64,000 nt of DNA from Halomonas sp. BDJS001 (GCF_026104355.1 NZ_CP110535.1:3782001-3846000), one strand, 5' to 3'. Positions 17,911-27,467 are shown, counted from the stretch's first letter. Made by a program: numbers and translations. The notes: generated from the sequence alone by a model not told the origin.

Positions 17911-18186
17911 TTATGCCTGAGTAGGCGGTACATAACCTTCGGCTTGGTCGGTCTCCTGGTTGTCCAGGAAGCGCTGCATCTGCTCCATCAAGTACGCCCT
18001 GGATTCAGGGTCGAGCATGTTGAGGTGTTTCTCATTGATCAGGCGGGTTTGCAGCGCCTGCCAGGCTTCCCAGGCGGGCTTGGAAACGGTGGCCTGAATC
18101 TCCTGTCCCTGCTTACCCGGTAAAGGCGGGAAGGGCAGGGCTTCTAGCTCCTTTTGGTACTTGCGGCAAAAAACAGTATTACTCAT
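17911..18186 (-). CDS. yggX: Probable Fe(2+)-trafficking protein YggX
   Basis: A 91-residue cytosolic protein that protects iron-sulfur proteins from oxidative damage and is thought to handle labile Fe(II). It starts with the family signature VFCRKYQKELEALPFPPLPG, which includes the conserved cysteine, and ends with the expected YVPP. AGGAG precedes the start. It lies 70 bp downstream of mutY in the same direction, the arrangement known from E. coli, where MutY is itself an iron-sulfur enzyme. Confidence 0.95.
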   Translation of the reverse strand: MSNTVFCRKYQKELEALPFPPLPGKQGQEIQATVSKPAWEAWQALQTRLINEKHLNMLDPESRAYLMEQMQRFLDNQETDQAEGYVPPTQA

Positions 18187-18256
18187 AACGTACTCCTGGT
18201 TCAGGGATGTGGATTTGATGCAATGATCTCAACCAACCCAACCTGCTAGCAAACGC

Positions 18257-19350
18257 CTAGGCGTGCCCTGGTGTTGGGTTGAGGCTAAAGGGCGTTAGCT
18301 GGCTGAGCAGCGCTTTAACGGGGGCGGCAAGCCCCAGCTCGGGCGGATAGTTAACGTCGTACCATACGCCGCTTTCGCGAACACCGCCCAGCCTATCGCA
18401 GCTCACGGGCTGCGGGGTAATTTCTAAGCGAAAATGGCTGAAGGTGTGATAAAAGCTAGGCGACGCAGTTTCCCGCTTAGGGTTCACGGCATTGACTTCA
18501 AGCCAGTCGTTGAGCTCGCTATGTTTCTCGAACTGCGGCAAACTCCATAGCCCGCCCCATAAACCGCTGGGAGGACGTTTCTCCAGCCATACCCGGCCTT
18601 CTGGGTCACGCAGCATCAGCATGATCGTTTGCCGTGTGGGCAGCGCCTTTTTGGGTTTGGATTCCGGATAGCGCTTTTGTTCGCCTTGGGCGTAGGCCAA
18701 ACAGACATCGTTAAATGGGCAGCTCAGGCAGTCTGGCTTGCTGCGTTTACATAGCGTGGCGCCAAAATCCATCATCGCCTGGGTGTAATCCGCCAAGCGC
18801 TCTGCTGGGGTGTAGTACTCCGCCAACGCCCACAATTTTCTCTCCACATCAGGCTTACCCGGCCAGCCGGGCAGCGCATGCAGACGCGTGAGCGAGCGCT
18901 TTACATTGCCATCTAATATAGCGGCCCGCTGCCCTGTGCTTTGCGCAATGATAGCGCCCGCGGTGGAGCGACCAATACCGGGCAAGGCGACTAACGCGTC
19001 GATACTTTCAGTCGGCAGCTCACCATTATGCTCCTGCCAGGCAACCTGGGCAGCTTTATGCAAGTTGCGCGCACGGGCATAGTAGCCAAGGCCCGTCCAG
19101 AGATGCAGCACTTCGTCCTGGGGTGCCTTGGCAAGACTTCCAGGGTCGGAAAGCGCGTCATAAAACGCTCAAAATAGTCTATAACGGTGGCCACCTGGGT
19201 TTGCTGCAGCATAATTTCCGACACCCACACGCGGTAGGCGCTACGCGGCGACTGCCACGGCAAGTCGTGGCGACCGTAGCGGTCAAACCAGGTCAGTAGG
19301 CGCTGTTGGAATTCGTTTGCCGCCAGCCGCGGCGTGGGCATATCTGCCAT
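18257..19350 (-). pseudogene. mutY: A/G-specific adenine glycosylase MutY, interrupted by a one-base frameshift
   Basis: MutY removes adenine mispaired with 8-oxoguanine. The frame starting at 19350 reads as MutY (LPWQSPRSAYRVWVSEIMLQQTQVATVIDYFERFMTRFP shape) up to LEVL near 19132, then goes out of frame. From there a second frame continues as normal MutY (DEVLHLWTGLGYYARARN) to 18257, with the iron-sulfur cysteines CKRSKPDCLSCPFNDVC and a C-terminal NUDIX-like domain. Adding one base after the TTG codon near 19131 restores a continuous protein of about 365 residues. The catalytic glutamate is in the first fragment and the helix-hairpin-helix/iron-sulfur part in the second, so neither piece should work alone. 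A sequencing error is possible. AAGGAG precedes the start. Confidence 0.85.
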
Positions 19351-19410
19351 GCACGCTCCTTAAACAGAAATGGGTATATGAAACAGAAATGTGCTGACAC
19401 TCGTGCCAAT

Positions 19411-19439
19411 AAAAAAAGCGCCGGCGTTTAAGCCGGCGC
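19411..19439 (-). terminator. Terminator after asmA
   Basis: The perfect stem GCGCCGGC and GCCGGCGC with a six-base loop is followed on the minus strand by seven T. It lies 45 bp after the asmA stop and separates it from mutY. Confidence 0.85.
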
Positions 19440-19483
19440 AGCACTTACTGTTTCAATGAATGCGTCACTTCACACCCTAATGC

Positions 19484-21823
19484 TCAGTTAAACAGGCTAC
19501 GCAGGCCATCGCGAAGTTCTTTGGCAGCGCCTTCACCAAGGCGTTCGTCGAGTTCATCTAACGAGTCGCCCAGGCGCTCCTCCAGCTCTTCATTTACACG
19601 ATCTCCGGTTTCGTTACGCAATAGGTCAACAACAGCGGTTTGGAACATCTCGCGGTCAAAGCGACACCATTCAGTGCGCTCATCGCCGAAATTACCTTCA
19701 CAACGTACAGGTAGCGGCAACTGCTCAAGGCGCGGATTGACCTCACAGGCCGCGTCGGCGGTGTCGACCAAACGAGCATTAGCACGGGTATCAAAGTTCA
19801 AGCTAGCGAGGTTGAGCTCGCCCTCTCCACGCACTTCGATTCCGGGTAGGGTGATCAGCAGGTCGTCACTATCCACTAAACCGTTGCTGATTTGGAAGGT
19901 AGCATCAAAACGCTCAAAGCGAGTGTCGGAGTGCCAATCCCGCAAAGTGCCCTCCCCCTCTAACTGAGCCACCAGTTCGCACATTTGTTTGGAAATATTG
20001 GTATTTAAAATAGCGCCATCGTTTAGACGAGCATTAATCGCACCATTGAGGTTGCCGATGAGTGCTTCGCGGGTATTGCCCTGACTGGTAAGGTCGCCAG
20101 ATAGATTTAAGCGGCCACGCAGTGGTGACGCCTCTTCCCCTTCACTGATTGCTTCAATCAGCGGCGCCATCTGGACGTTGTTAATGGTGGGCGATAGCGA
20201 CCACTCCAGGATGGAATCCCTCGCATCAACCTGGCCGGTAGCGCTGAGTTCACCTGCATAGAAACCAGACTCAAACGCCGTTAGCCGATGAACGCCGTCG
20301 TCGCCACGCAGCTGCAAGCGTGGTTTGTTGAAGGTAAGACCTGCAAAAATAAGCGTATCGACACTCAGGTCGCCCTCTAGCGCCAGCCCACTGAGCGACG
20401 ATTGCGGCAGCAATGTGTTGGACTCCTGGGCAAAAGCTTTACGTAACAAGCCCCGGCTGGCCTGTTCGGCGGTGGCCTCACCGGGTAGATAACGATCCAG
20501 GTCTAGCTGATCACCGGCTAAATCGAACGCCAGGCGTGAGCCATCCAGCGCGGCCGCCAGTTCACCGGTAAAGGTGCTGTCATCAACCACTAACGAGAGG
20601 CTAGTCAACGAGAGTTGTTCGGTATCGCCTTCGACGGGGCTGGTCATGGCGACATCACTGAGCGCAGCCTCACCCGCGGTAGTGAGCGTAACGCCAGCGC
20701 GGGCAAGCCAGGGGCGTAGCGTAAACGGCGCAGCGGTTAGCTGGCCCCGGTACTTGGGGGCATCACGTAGCTGCTCAATATTAAGGTGCCCACTCACCCT
20801 GAGCCCATCCGGCCCGGTGAGCTGCAACTCCTTGAGCTGGGCCGTTTGTGCCTGCCAATCCCCCTCCAGGCCAAAGGCAAGCGCCAGCGCTAAGCTGCCT
20901 TGCCAGTTATCTGCATTGCGCAGCCCTGTCTCAAGCAGCCCCTCTTTGATGGTCAACTGCTGTTCACCCACTCGGGCGAGAAACTCGGCGGCTTTCAAGC
21001 TGAGTTGCTGCGGCTCTCCCTCAGCACCTTGCGTCGTGCGGGTGGTCAGCGCCATATTTTCAAGGGCGAAAAGCTTATCTGCTAAACCAAGCCGCACGCG
21101 GGTTTCGAGATTAATCTCACTGGTCAGGTCTGGGGTGCGCTCCAACACCTCGGCATCGAGCCGGTTATGCTTGGTCAGGGTGAACATGGCCTTCAGCGGA
21201 AAGGCGCGCAGTGGATTGACGTTACTGCCTGAGATATTCAGTTGCTGCATGCGCCACAGTGCTTGGGTCTGCGCATCGCGGAAGCGAATATCAGCATTTT
21301 TCACTTCAACGCTGGCAATACTTAACACCACCGCCAAGCTACCGGCGTCTGCATTGGGACCTGCACTGGCGGGTGCCAGCACCGTTTCAGCCGCACTCTC
21401 ATTATGCTCGGAGAGGCGCTCTAGCAGGGGCTCCCAGTTACCTTCACCCTGGGCATCACGCTCCAGGTTAAGGCGCATACCGTCTAGCGTAAGACCGTCA
21501 ACGGCAATTTCACCGCGTAGCAACGGGCCAAAGGCCACGCTCACCTCTGCGCGGTCAATCGCCGCAAAAGCAGCGCTCTCTTCCGCCTGTTCGGGCAGCC
21601 AGGCGCGGGCCTTCTCTACGCTGACACCGATACGCGGGTAGAATGACCAGGTAATCGGGCCTTCCAGCGCTAAGTTGAGACCGGTTTGCTCCTCCACGAC
21701 GGCGGTTAAACGGGGCTTGAAATCCTCTGGATCCAGAAAAGTGGTCACATAGACCACGGCGGCGACCGCAACGATGGCAAGAATGCCGACCGCTGCCAGC
21801 AAAATACGTAATAGCTGTTTCAT
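19484..21823 (-). CDS. AsmA family protein
   Basis: A 779-residue envelope protein with one N-terminal membrane helix (residues 5-27, LRILLAAVGILAIVAVAAVVYV) followed by a long periplasmic beta-rich region. The N-terminal AsmA domain is recognised by TGLNLALEGPITWSFYPRIGVSVEKARAWLP and the C-terminal one by GDLTSQGNTREALIGNLNGAINARLNDGAILNTNI. AsmA-like proteins are related to bridge-type lipid-transfer proteins and affect outer-membrane lipid balance; the role of this one is inferred. Its start overlaps the stop of the upstream acetyltransferase by four bases, so they are probably co-transcribed. Confidence 0.85.
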   Translation of the reverse strand: MKQLLRILLAAVGILAIVAVAAVVYVTTFLDPEDFKPRLTAVVEEQTGLNLALEGPITWSFYPRIGVSVEKARAWLPEQAEESAAFAAIDRAEVSVAFGPLLRGEIAVDGLTLDGMRLNLERDAQGEGNWEPLLERLSEHNESAAETVLAPASAGPNADAGSLAVVLSIASVEVKNADIRFRDAQTQALWRMQQLNISGSNVNPLRAFPLKAMFTLTKHNRLDAEVLERTPDLTSEINLETRVRLGLADKLFALENMALTTRTTQGAEGEPQQLSLKAAEFLARVGEQQLTIKEGLLETGLRNADNWQGSLALALAFGLEGDWQAQTAQLKELQLTGPDGLRVSGHLNIEQLRDAPKYRGQLTAAPFTLRPWLARAGVTLTTAGEAALSDVAMTSPVEGDTEQLSLTSLSLVVDDSTFTGELAAALDGSRLAFDLAGDQLDLDRYLPGEATAEQASRGLLRKAFAQESNTLLPQSSLSGLALEGDLSVDTLIFAGLTFNKPRLQLRGDDGVHRLTAFESGFYAGELSATGQVDARDSILEWSLSPTINNVQMAPLIEAISEGEEASPLRGRLNLSGDLTSQGNTREALIGNLNGAINARLNDGAILNTNISKQMCELVAQLEGEGTLRDWHSDTRFERFDATFQISNGLVDSDDLLITLPGIEVRGEGELNLASLNFDTRANARLVDTADAACEVNPRLEQLPLPVRCEGNFGDERTEWCRFDREMFQTAVVDLLRNETGDRVNEELEERLGDSLDELDERLGEGAAKELRDGLRSLFN

Positions 21824-22305
21824 TGCCCTTTCCCTTGTGGGTCTAACTCAACAAAATCGCTGGTGGCGGGCATCCCCGCTGCCGGCGTTTCTGGATTGGC
21901 CATTGGCCGATAGCCTAGCTTGGAGAGCAGCACGCGGTCGGCCAGTGGTAACGTGGACGTTTCAATGCGCAGTACGCGGCCTTCCTGCTTGGCTTGCTCG
22001 CCAAGTAGGGCCATCAGGCGCGAGCCGACGCCCCGGCGGCGGGTGGTTTTGCGCACGCAGAGTTCAGACAGCCACCACGCTCGGTCTTGGGCCTCCTGAA
22101 CAGCGACCGCCCCCAGCAGCCGATCATTAAAGAGTGCGCAGGCAAAAAAGTGCTGGCCTGCAAAATGTTGTTCAATAAATGGCTCAACCGTTGGGGTGGG
22201 CATACGCTCTTGGGGCGCATCCTGGTAGATGCGCACTAGATCAAGGCGCACCTGCTCATCGGCTTCCCAACGGGCCTGGTCGACATGGTGCAGTGTCACC
22301 GGCAT
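21820..22305 (-). CDS. GNAT-family acetyltransferase, PanZ-like
   Basis: A 161-residue GNAT-fold protein. The acetyl-CoA-binding motif A is clear as LCVRKTTRRRGVGSRLMALLGEQA, preceded by the strand FNDRLLGAVAVQEAQDRAWW. The pattern, with ACALFNDRLLGAV then RKTTRRRGVG, resembles PanZ, which senses acetyl-CoA and controls aspartate decarboxylase PanD in enteric bacteria. Whether this protein binds PanD or acetylates a substrate is not shown, and panD is not in the window. GAGGA precedes the start. It overlaps asmA by four bases. Confidence 0.65.
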   Translation of the reverse strand: MPVTLHHVDQARWEADEQVRLDLVRIYQDAPQERMPTPTVEPFIEQHFAGQHFFACALFNDRLLGAVAVQEAQDRAWWLSELCVRKTTRRRGVGSRLMALLGEQAKQEGRVLRIETSTLPLADRVLLSKLGYRPMANPETPAAGMPATSDFVELDPQGKGQ

Positions 22306-22501
22306 GGTGAAATCCTCTTCGCCAAAGCAGCCTGGCTGCTATTTTTGCCACAATTGATTGCGGCTACATTTCGCGCATTGTAGCGGATGAGGGCGCCGAT
22401 TCACTATAATGGTCGCTTCGCCACAGGCTGATCAAACAGTGGTAAGTTGATGAGAGCCACCAGCCGCCCCTCAGAGTGCGCTTCAGCGCAGGAGATGCAA
22501 C

Positions 22502-23095
22502 ATGTCAGCGCGTATTGCCACGGTTAGCCGTGACACCAACGAAACGCAGATCAAGGTCAGCGTCAACCTCGACGGCGAAGGCCGTCTTAGCTGCCAAACC
22601 GGTGTTCCGTTTCTGGATCATATGCTTGATCAAGTTGCCCGCCACGGGATGATTGATCTTGATATCAATGCCACTGGCGACCTGCATATCGATGACCACC
22701 ATACCGTAGAAGACCTGGGAATTACCCTAGGCCAAGCCTTTTTTAAAGCCATTGGCGATAAGCGCGGCATTTACCGCTATGGTCACGCCTATGTGCCCCT
22801 TGATGAAGCGCTCTCTCGTGTGGTGATCGATTTTTCCGGTCGGTCGGGCCTTTATATGAATGTCGAATTCACCCGCGACACCATCGGTAGCCTGGACACC
22901 CAGCTGTTCTGGGAGTTTTTCCAGGGCTTCGTCAATCACGCTCAGGTAACGCTGCATATCGACAACATTAAAGGCTTTAATGCTCACCACCAGGCGGAAA
23001 CGATTTTTAAAGCCTTTGGCCGGGCGCTGCGTATGGCCGTAGCGGAAGACCCCTGCATGGAAGGCCAAATGCCTTCCACCAAGGGGAGTTTATAA
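22502..23095 (+). CDS. hisB: Imidazoleglycerol-phosphate dehydratase
   Basis: This enzyme dehydrates imidazole glycerol phosphate to imidazole acetol phosphate in histidine synthesis. The 197-residue protein is the single-function form, without the phosphatase domain fused in E. coli. The Mn-binding histidine motifs [21 protein letters not shown] and the repeated later set ([17 protein letters not shown]) are intact. AGGAG precedes the start. It heads a hisB-hisH-hisA-hisF run. Confidence 0.96.
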   Translation: MSARIATVSRDTNETQIKVSVNLDGEGRLSCQTGVPFLDHMLDQVARHGMIDLDINATGDLHIDDHHTVEDLGITLGQAFFKAIGDKRGIYRYGHAYVPLDEALSRVVIDFSGRSGLYMNVEFTRDTIGSLDTQLFWEFFQGFVNHAQVTLHIDNIKGFNAHHQAETIFKAFGRALRMAVAEDPCMEGQMPSTKGSL

Positions 23096-23180
23096 TGCTG
23101 CTCTCCGCTAGCCCGAATGCGAGCACCGTACCCAGTGCGGCCTTAAGCAACATCTTAACAACTATTCCAAGGAGCGTTTC

Positions 23181-23822
23181 ATGACCATTGCTGTGATCGA
23201 CTACGGAATGGGCAATCTTCATTCTGTCGCCAAAGCGCTGGAGCATGTGACCCATGAGAATGTTGTCATTACCCGCGACCCGCGCCGCATCCTTGGCGCC
23301 ACGCGTTTAGTGTTGCCGGGCCAGGGGGCCATTCGTGATTGCGTTGGTGAACTTGAACGCACCGAGTTACGCGAGCTGGTGGACGATATTTTAACCCGCC
23401 AGGCCAAACCGCTGTTGGGGATTTGCGTGGGCCAACAGATGTTGCTGGAGCGCAGCGAGGAGAACGGCGGCGTGGAGTGCCTGGGGTTCTTTAAAGGCAG
23501 CGTGGATCGTTTTCCTGGCGATATGCGCGACGCCCACGAGCAGCGCTTAAAAGTACCGCACATGGGCTGGAATGTGGTCGAACAGCATCATCAACACCCG
23601 CTCTGGGCAGGCATAGATGACCACGAGCACTTCTACTTTGTGCACAGCTACTATGTGAATGCCGCCGAAGATGCCCAGGTATTTGGCACGACTCAATACG
23701 GCAAGGTAAGCGCCCACGTGGCCATTGGCCGGGATTCGACCTTCGCGGTGCAGTTCCACCCGGAAAAAAGCTCCCGCGCAGGCCTTCGCCTGCTTGAAAA
23801 TTTTGTCACCTGGACGCCCTGA
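23181..23822 (+). CDS. hisH: Imidazole glycerol phosphate synthase, glutaminase subunit
   Basis: HisH releases ammonia from glutamine and channels it to HisF. The 213-residue protein has the class-I amidotransferase nucleophile in [15 protein letters not shown] near residue 80 and the catalytic His-Glu pair in [10 protein letters not shown] near the C-terminus. AAGGAG precedes the start. It lies 85 bp after hisB and 11 bp before hisA. Confidence 0.96.
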   Translation: MTIAVIDYGMGNLHSVAKALEHVTHENVVITRDPRRILGATRLVLPGQGAIRDCVGELERTELRELVDDILTRQAKPLLGICVGQQMLLERSEENGGVECLGFFKGSVDRFPGDMRDAHEQRLKVPHMGWNVVEQHHQHPLWAGIDDHEHFYFVHSYYVNAAEDAQVFGTTQYGKVSAHVAIGRDSTFAVQFHPEKSSRAGLRLLENFVTWTP

Positions 23823-23833
23823 GAGGATTTTGT

Positions 23834-24580
23834 ATGTTGGTAATTCCCGCTATTGATCTCAAAGATGGCCAGTGTGTCCGGTTAAAGCAGGGCCGCATGG
23901 AAGACGCGACCTCCTACGGCGATGACCCAGTCGCTATGGCCGCACGCTGGGTAGAGGCAGGCGCCCGCCGCCTGCATCTGGTTGATTTAAACGGCGCCTT
24001 CGAGGGCAAGCCGATGAATGGCGACGCTGTGACGGCGATTGCTCGCGCCTACCCCGACCTGCCGATTCAAATCGGCGGCGGTATCCGCAGTGCGGAAACC
24101 ATTGAGCACTATTTAAGTGCTGGTGTCTCTTACGTCATTATCGGTACCAAAGCGGTAAAAGAGCCTGCGTTTGTCGGCGAGATGTGCCGCGCCTTCCCCG
24201 GCCATGTGATTGTGGGGCTTGATGCCAAAGATGGCTATGTCGCCACCGACGGTTGGGCCGAGGTCTCTACGGTCAAGGCCACTGAGCTTGCCAAGCGTTT
24301 CGCCAACGATGGCGTTTCCAGCATCGTCTACACCGACATTGCCCGCGACGGCATGATGCAGGGCGTCAACGTGGAAGCCACCGCACAACTGGCCCGTGAA
24401 GGCGGTTTACCGGTGATTGCCTCGGGTGGTGTGACCAATTTGGACGATATCAAAGCCCTCTGCGAGGTGGCTGATAGCGGCATCCTGGGCGCTATTACTG
24501 GCCGGGCGATTTATGAAGGCAGCCTGGATGTGGCTGAAGCCCAGCGGTTGAGCGACCAACTGACGGGAGGCGGCTCATGA
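23834..24580 (+). CDS. hisA: Phosphoribosylformimino-5-aminoimidazole carboxamide ribotide isomerase
   Basis: HisA carries out the Amadori rearrangement of ProFAR to PRFAR. It is a (beta/alpha)8 barrel of 248 residues opening [19 protein letters not shown], with the phosphate-binding motifs IQIGGGIRS and IASGGVTN and the catalytic aspartates near the start (IDLKDG) and in [12 protein letters not shown]. The start follows GAGAGGA. Its end overlaps the hisF start by four bases, so the two subunits are coupled in translation. Confidence 0.97.
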   Translation: MLVIPAIDLKDGQCVRLKQGRMEDATSYGDDPVAMAARWVEAGARRLHLVDLNGAFEGKPMNGDAVTAIARAYPDLPIQIGGGIRSAETIEHYLSAGVSYVIIGTKAVKEPAFVGEMCRAFPGHVIVGLDAKDGYVATDGWAEVSTVKATELAKRFANDGVSSIVYTDIARDGMMQGVNVEATAQLAREGGLPVIASGGVTNLDDIKALCEVADSGILGAITGRAIYEGSLDVAEAQRLSDQLTGGGS

Positions 24581-25350
24581 GCCTGACTAAACGCATTATC
24601 CCCTGCCTGGACGTAGACGCCGGACGCGTTGTTAAAGGCGTTAATTTTGTCGGCATTCGTGATGCCGGTGATCCGGTGGAGATTGCCCAGCGCTATAACC
24701 AGCAGGGCGCCGATGAAATCACTTTTCTCGATATTACTGCCAGCCACGAAGACCGCGACACCACGGTGGAGATGGTGGAGCGCATTGCCGGTGAAGTATT
24801 TATCCCGCTGACCGTCGGCGGCGGCATTCGCAGCTGCGACGATATACGCACCATGTTAAATGCTGGAGCGGACAAGGTCTCCATCAACACCGCCGCGGTC
24901 ACTAATCCTGAGTTCGTGCGCGAAGCCGCCGAGCGCTTTGGTAGCCAGTGCATTGTGGTGGCGATTGATGCCAAGCGCGTATCGAAAGAGGGTGAAACAC
25001 CCCGCTGGGAGATTTTCACCCACGGCGGGCGCCGCCCAACGGGCCTGGATGCCGTTGAGTGGGCGAAGAAGATGGTCGAGTTCGGTGCCGGCGAACTGCT
25101 GCTCACCAGCATGGATCGCGACGGTACCAAGAGTGGCTTTGACCTGGGCGTGACCCACGCGATTTCCGAAGCGGTGAGCGTACCCGTGATTGCCTCCGGC
25201 GGTGTGGGCAACTTGGATCACTTCGTGGAAGGGGTGCTTAAAGGTGGCGCTGATGCGGTGCTGGCCGCGAGCATTTTCCACTTTGGCGAATACACCATTC
25301 CCGAAGCTAAGCGCTATATGGCCGAACGCGGTATCGAAATGCGTCTTTAA
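24577..25350 (+). CDS. hisF: Imidazole glycerol phosphate synthase, cyclase subunit
   Basis: HisF uses ammonia from HisH to turn PRFAR into imidazole glycerol phosphate and AICAR. The 257-residue barrel opens [22 protein letters not shown] with the first catalytic Asp; the second is in [10 protein letters not shown]. Phosphate-binding loops VGGGIRS and IASGGVGN are present. It is the last his gene of this run. A small outer-membrane protein gene follows 28 bp later. Confidence 0.97.
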   Translation: MSLTKRIIPCLDVDAGRVVKGVNFVGIRDAGDPVEIAQRYNQQGADEITFLDITASHEDRDTTVEMVERIAGEVFIPLTVGGGIRSCDDIRTMLNAGADKVSINTAAVTNPEFVREAAERFGSQCIVVAIDAKRVSKEGETPRWEIFTHGGRRPTGLDAVEWAKKMVEFGAGELLLTSMDRDGTKSGFDLGVTHAISEAVSVPVIASGGVGNLDHFVEGVLKGGADAVLAASIFHFGEYTIPEAKRYMAERGIEMRL

Positions 25351-25378
25351 AATGCCCTTTATCAACCAGGAGCTTCGA

Positions 25379-25885
25379 ATGTTTCGCTCACATCCATGGA
25401 TGGGATGGCTAGCAGGCTTGCTGTTTAGTATGCCTGCTACCGCATTCTCGCTACCTGATTGGACACCGGCGCTGGAGTGGGATCATACCCTGGTGCAAAC
25501 CAGCCTTTATACCCGCCACTTCAGTCCCGACCCGGAACATACCAATCAGCAAGACCTGATCAGCCTTGAACTGCATAACCCGAATAACTGGCTAGCGGGC
25601 GCGGCTTGGTTCAAAAACTCCTTTGATCAACCCACCTGGTACTTCTATGCAGGGCGGGAGTTTCCCCTTTGGCAAACCGATCAAGGGTTAAACGTGCGCG
25701 CCAAACTCACCGGTGGGCTCCTGCGCGGATATAAAGGCGAGTATCGCGACAAAATTCCGCTCAATCACTTGGAAGTTGCCCCGGCCGCACTCCCCAGTAT
25801 TGGGGTGCAATGGGGCCGGTTTGAGTCTGATCTGATTGTGTTTGGCGCCGCCGGTATGATGGTAACGGCAGGAGTGCGCTTTTAG
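25379..25885 (+). CDS. Small exported beta-barrel-like protein (PagP-like size and pattern)
   Basis: A 168-residue protein with a signal peptide at residues 1-22 (ending MPATAFS). The mature part alternates polar and hydrophobic residues and ends in an aromatic (AGVRF), as outer-membrane barrels do. It carries TSLYTRHFSPDPEHTNQQDLIS and WFKNSFDQPTWYFYAGREF, loosely like PagP-type acyltransferase barrels and proteins sometimes labelled glycerol-phosphate transporters. Function is not known. I start at 25379 because AGGAG lies six bases upstream; a longer frame overlaps hisF and is not credible. It may be transcribed with the his genes. Confidence 0.6.
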   Translation: MFRSHPWMGWLAGLLFSMPATAFSLPDWTPALEWDHTLVQTSLYTRHFSPDPEHTNQQDLISLELHNPNNWLAGAAWFKNSFDQPTWYFYAGREFPLWQTDQGLNVRAKLTGGLLRGYKGEYRDKIPLNHLEVAPAALPSIGVQWGRFESDLIVFGAAGMMVTAGVRF

Positions 25886-25888
25886 CCG

Positions 25889-26491
25889 CTACTCCTCGAC
25901 CTCATCCAGCGATAACCCCAGGTTGCTGATACCGCCATTGCGACCTAATTTTCGCACCTCTTTAAGCACTGCTTTATCCAGTGAGCCGCTAACGGCTTCC
26001 AAAACGGCGTCCTGGAAGTCGTTCTCGTCTGCCATCAGCGGATGATCGCGAATAATCAGTGCCAACGCTTGCGAGTCAACCTCACCTTCAGTGAGCTCTA
26101 TAAAGGCGCGTACGCCCGCCCGGGAGGTACGGCTAACATCCAGCACCGCCTCTGGAGAATCGCCTTGCAGGGTGTCCAGCAGCGCCGAGACAGACACCAC
26201 CGCATCTAGGGCGCGCCGGGCACCAAAACTGTCATCCTCCTCGGGCGGCTCGCACTCCGCTAACTTTTCCGCTTGGCGGGCAAAATCGATACTGGCATTG
26301 GGTACATTAAGCCGCTCCCAGACCAAACTCAGCACAGTCCCTAGTGTATGGCTATCACCCTGGCCGCTGGTTTGCTCATAGAGCACATAGTTAGGCAGCA
26401 AGCGCTCGCACAGCGCTGCCATAAAGGCTTGCTGGGCAGGTAGAGGGAGTTCTTGCAACCGTTGGTAAAAGCCCTGGGGTTTCGACACCAT
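25889..26491 (-). CDS. YjaG family (DUF416) protein
   Basis: A 200-residue soluble, alpha-helical, acidic protein of the YjaG/DUF416 family, recognised by the opening GFYQRLQELPLPAQQAFMAALCERLLPNY and VVSVSALLDTL. No function is established for the family. AGGAAA precedes the start. It converges on the beta-barrel gene with only three bases between the stops and is preceded by the MITE-like repeat. Confidence 0.8.
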   Translation of the reverse strand: MVSKPQGFYQRLQELPLPAQQAFMAALCERLLPNYVLYEQTSGQGDSHTLGTVLSLVWERLNVPNASIDFARQAEKLAECEPPEEDDSFGARRALDAVVSVSALLDTLQGDSPEAVLDVSRTSRAGVRAFIELTEGEVDSQALALIIRDHPLMADENDFQDAVLEAVSGSLDKAVLKEVRKLGRNGGISNLGLSLDEVEE

Positions 26492-26582
26492 ACTGATTTC
26501 CTGGATCCCTTGACGTGAGTTATTGGTGAAAGTTAGCGGGTACGTTATCGTTTCTCTACGCTTGGGGCGATCCCCAGCGCCT

Positions 26583-26746
26583 AGGAGCCTGTCCGACTTA
26601 ACACTGATCTACTGCGAACCCCGGTATTTTGGCCAACTTTATGCGATAGATTTCGTTAAATAGCACGCTATTCGCCTCAATCGATCGATAAATTTGGCTC
26701 AAAATCCGTGCTTCTCGCGACGATCGGTCAAGCCGGACAGGCTCCT
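26583..26746. mobile_element. MITE-like element with 17-bp terminal inverted repeats
   Basis: A 164-bp non-coding unit bounded by AGGAGCCTGTCCGACTT (26583-26599) and its inverted copy AAGCCGGACAGGCTCCT (26730-26746), which differ at one position. The inside is AT-richer and carries smaller imperfect inverted repeats. No transposase is present, so movement would need help in trans. It lies just after the promoter side of yjaG and ends 31 bp before the next gene's start. I could not define a target-site duplication with confidence. A 63-codon frame inside it on the minus strand is not a believable gene. Confidence 0.7.
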
Positions 26747-26777
26747 CGATGATTGTCCGGCCGGCAAGGAGATTACC

Positions 26778-27467
26778 ATGCATATTCATCTGCTACAGCA
26801 CGGCCCTGACCATGGCCCCGCCCGTTTAACCGATTGGCTGACCAGCATGGGCCATAGTTACACCGTTTTTCATCTCTACGCAGGCGAGCTTAGCCCCCGC
26901 CCAAACGAATCCGATGCGTTGATTGTCCTTGATGGCCCAGAGGCGCTACTCGACCCACCACCGGCGTGGTTTAAAGCGGAAGATAAGCTGATCAACCGCT
27001 ACTTGGATGGCCAAAAACCGCTGTTGGGCATAGGCCTGGGCGCTCACTGGATAGCCCAGGCGCTGGGCTCAGTGGTGGCGCCGGGTACCTACCCGGAAAC
27101 AGGCTGGCATACGGTCACCCTGGCGCCGGAAAACTCGCTCGATTTACCCGAAACTTTCACCGCTTTTATGTGGCATCGCTACGTTTTCAGCCTACCCGAC
27201 GACGCCTTTCCCCTCGGCGGTAGCGAAGCCGCACCGCTACAAGGGTTTGCCTGGGACAGAGGGCGCGTTATCGGCCTGCTGTGCCACCTAGAAGCCACCG
27301 CGGCGAGTGTCAAACAGTTGCTGGATAGCGCTGAGTGGCCCACCGCAACGCCTTCCACCGACCGCTTTGTTCAGGATGCGGGGCAAATATTAGCAGACCC
27401 CAACCGCTTTATTCACCTTGCGCCGCAGCTCGACCGACTGATGACCCAGTGGCTTAAAGCGGCGTAG
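26778..27467 (+). CDS. Class I glutamine amidotransferase-like protein with the catalytic Cys replaced by Gly
   Basis: A 229-residue protein with the class-I amidotransferase fold, similar to GMP-synthase-type stand-alone domains. The nucleophile elbow, normally of the type GICLGAQ, reads PLLGIGLGAHWIAQALGS, so the catalytic cysteine is a glycine. The partner His and Glu appear to remain, in LLCHLEATAASV. It is therefore unlikely to hydrolyse glutamine and may be a binding or regulatory protein, or a decaying gene. AAGGAG six bases before 26778 fixes the start; upstream codons lie in the MITE-like repeat. It converges on selU. Confidence 0.75.
   Translation: MHIHLLQHGPDHGPARLTDWLTSMGHSYTVFHLYAGELSPRPNESDALIVLDGPEALLDPPPAWFKAEDKLINRYLDGQKPLLGIGLGAHWIAQALGSVVAPGTYPETGWHTVTLAPENSLDLPETFTAFMWHRYVFSLPDDAFPLGGSEAAPLQGFAWDRGRVIGLLCHLEATAASVKQLLDSAEWPTATPSTDRFVQDAGQILADPNRFIHLAPQLDRLMTQWLKAA

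Noticed and set aside
26598..26789. 63-codon frame on the minus strand over the MITE-like repeat
   Set aside because: It lies almost wholly inside the repeat, includes both terminal inverted repeats and has no ribosome site; it is an accident of the element.
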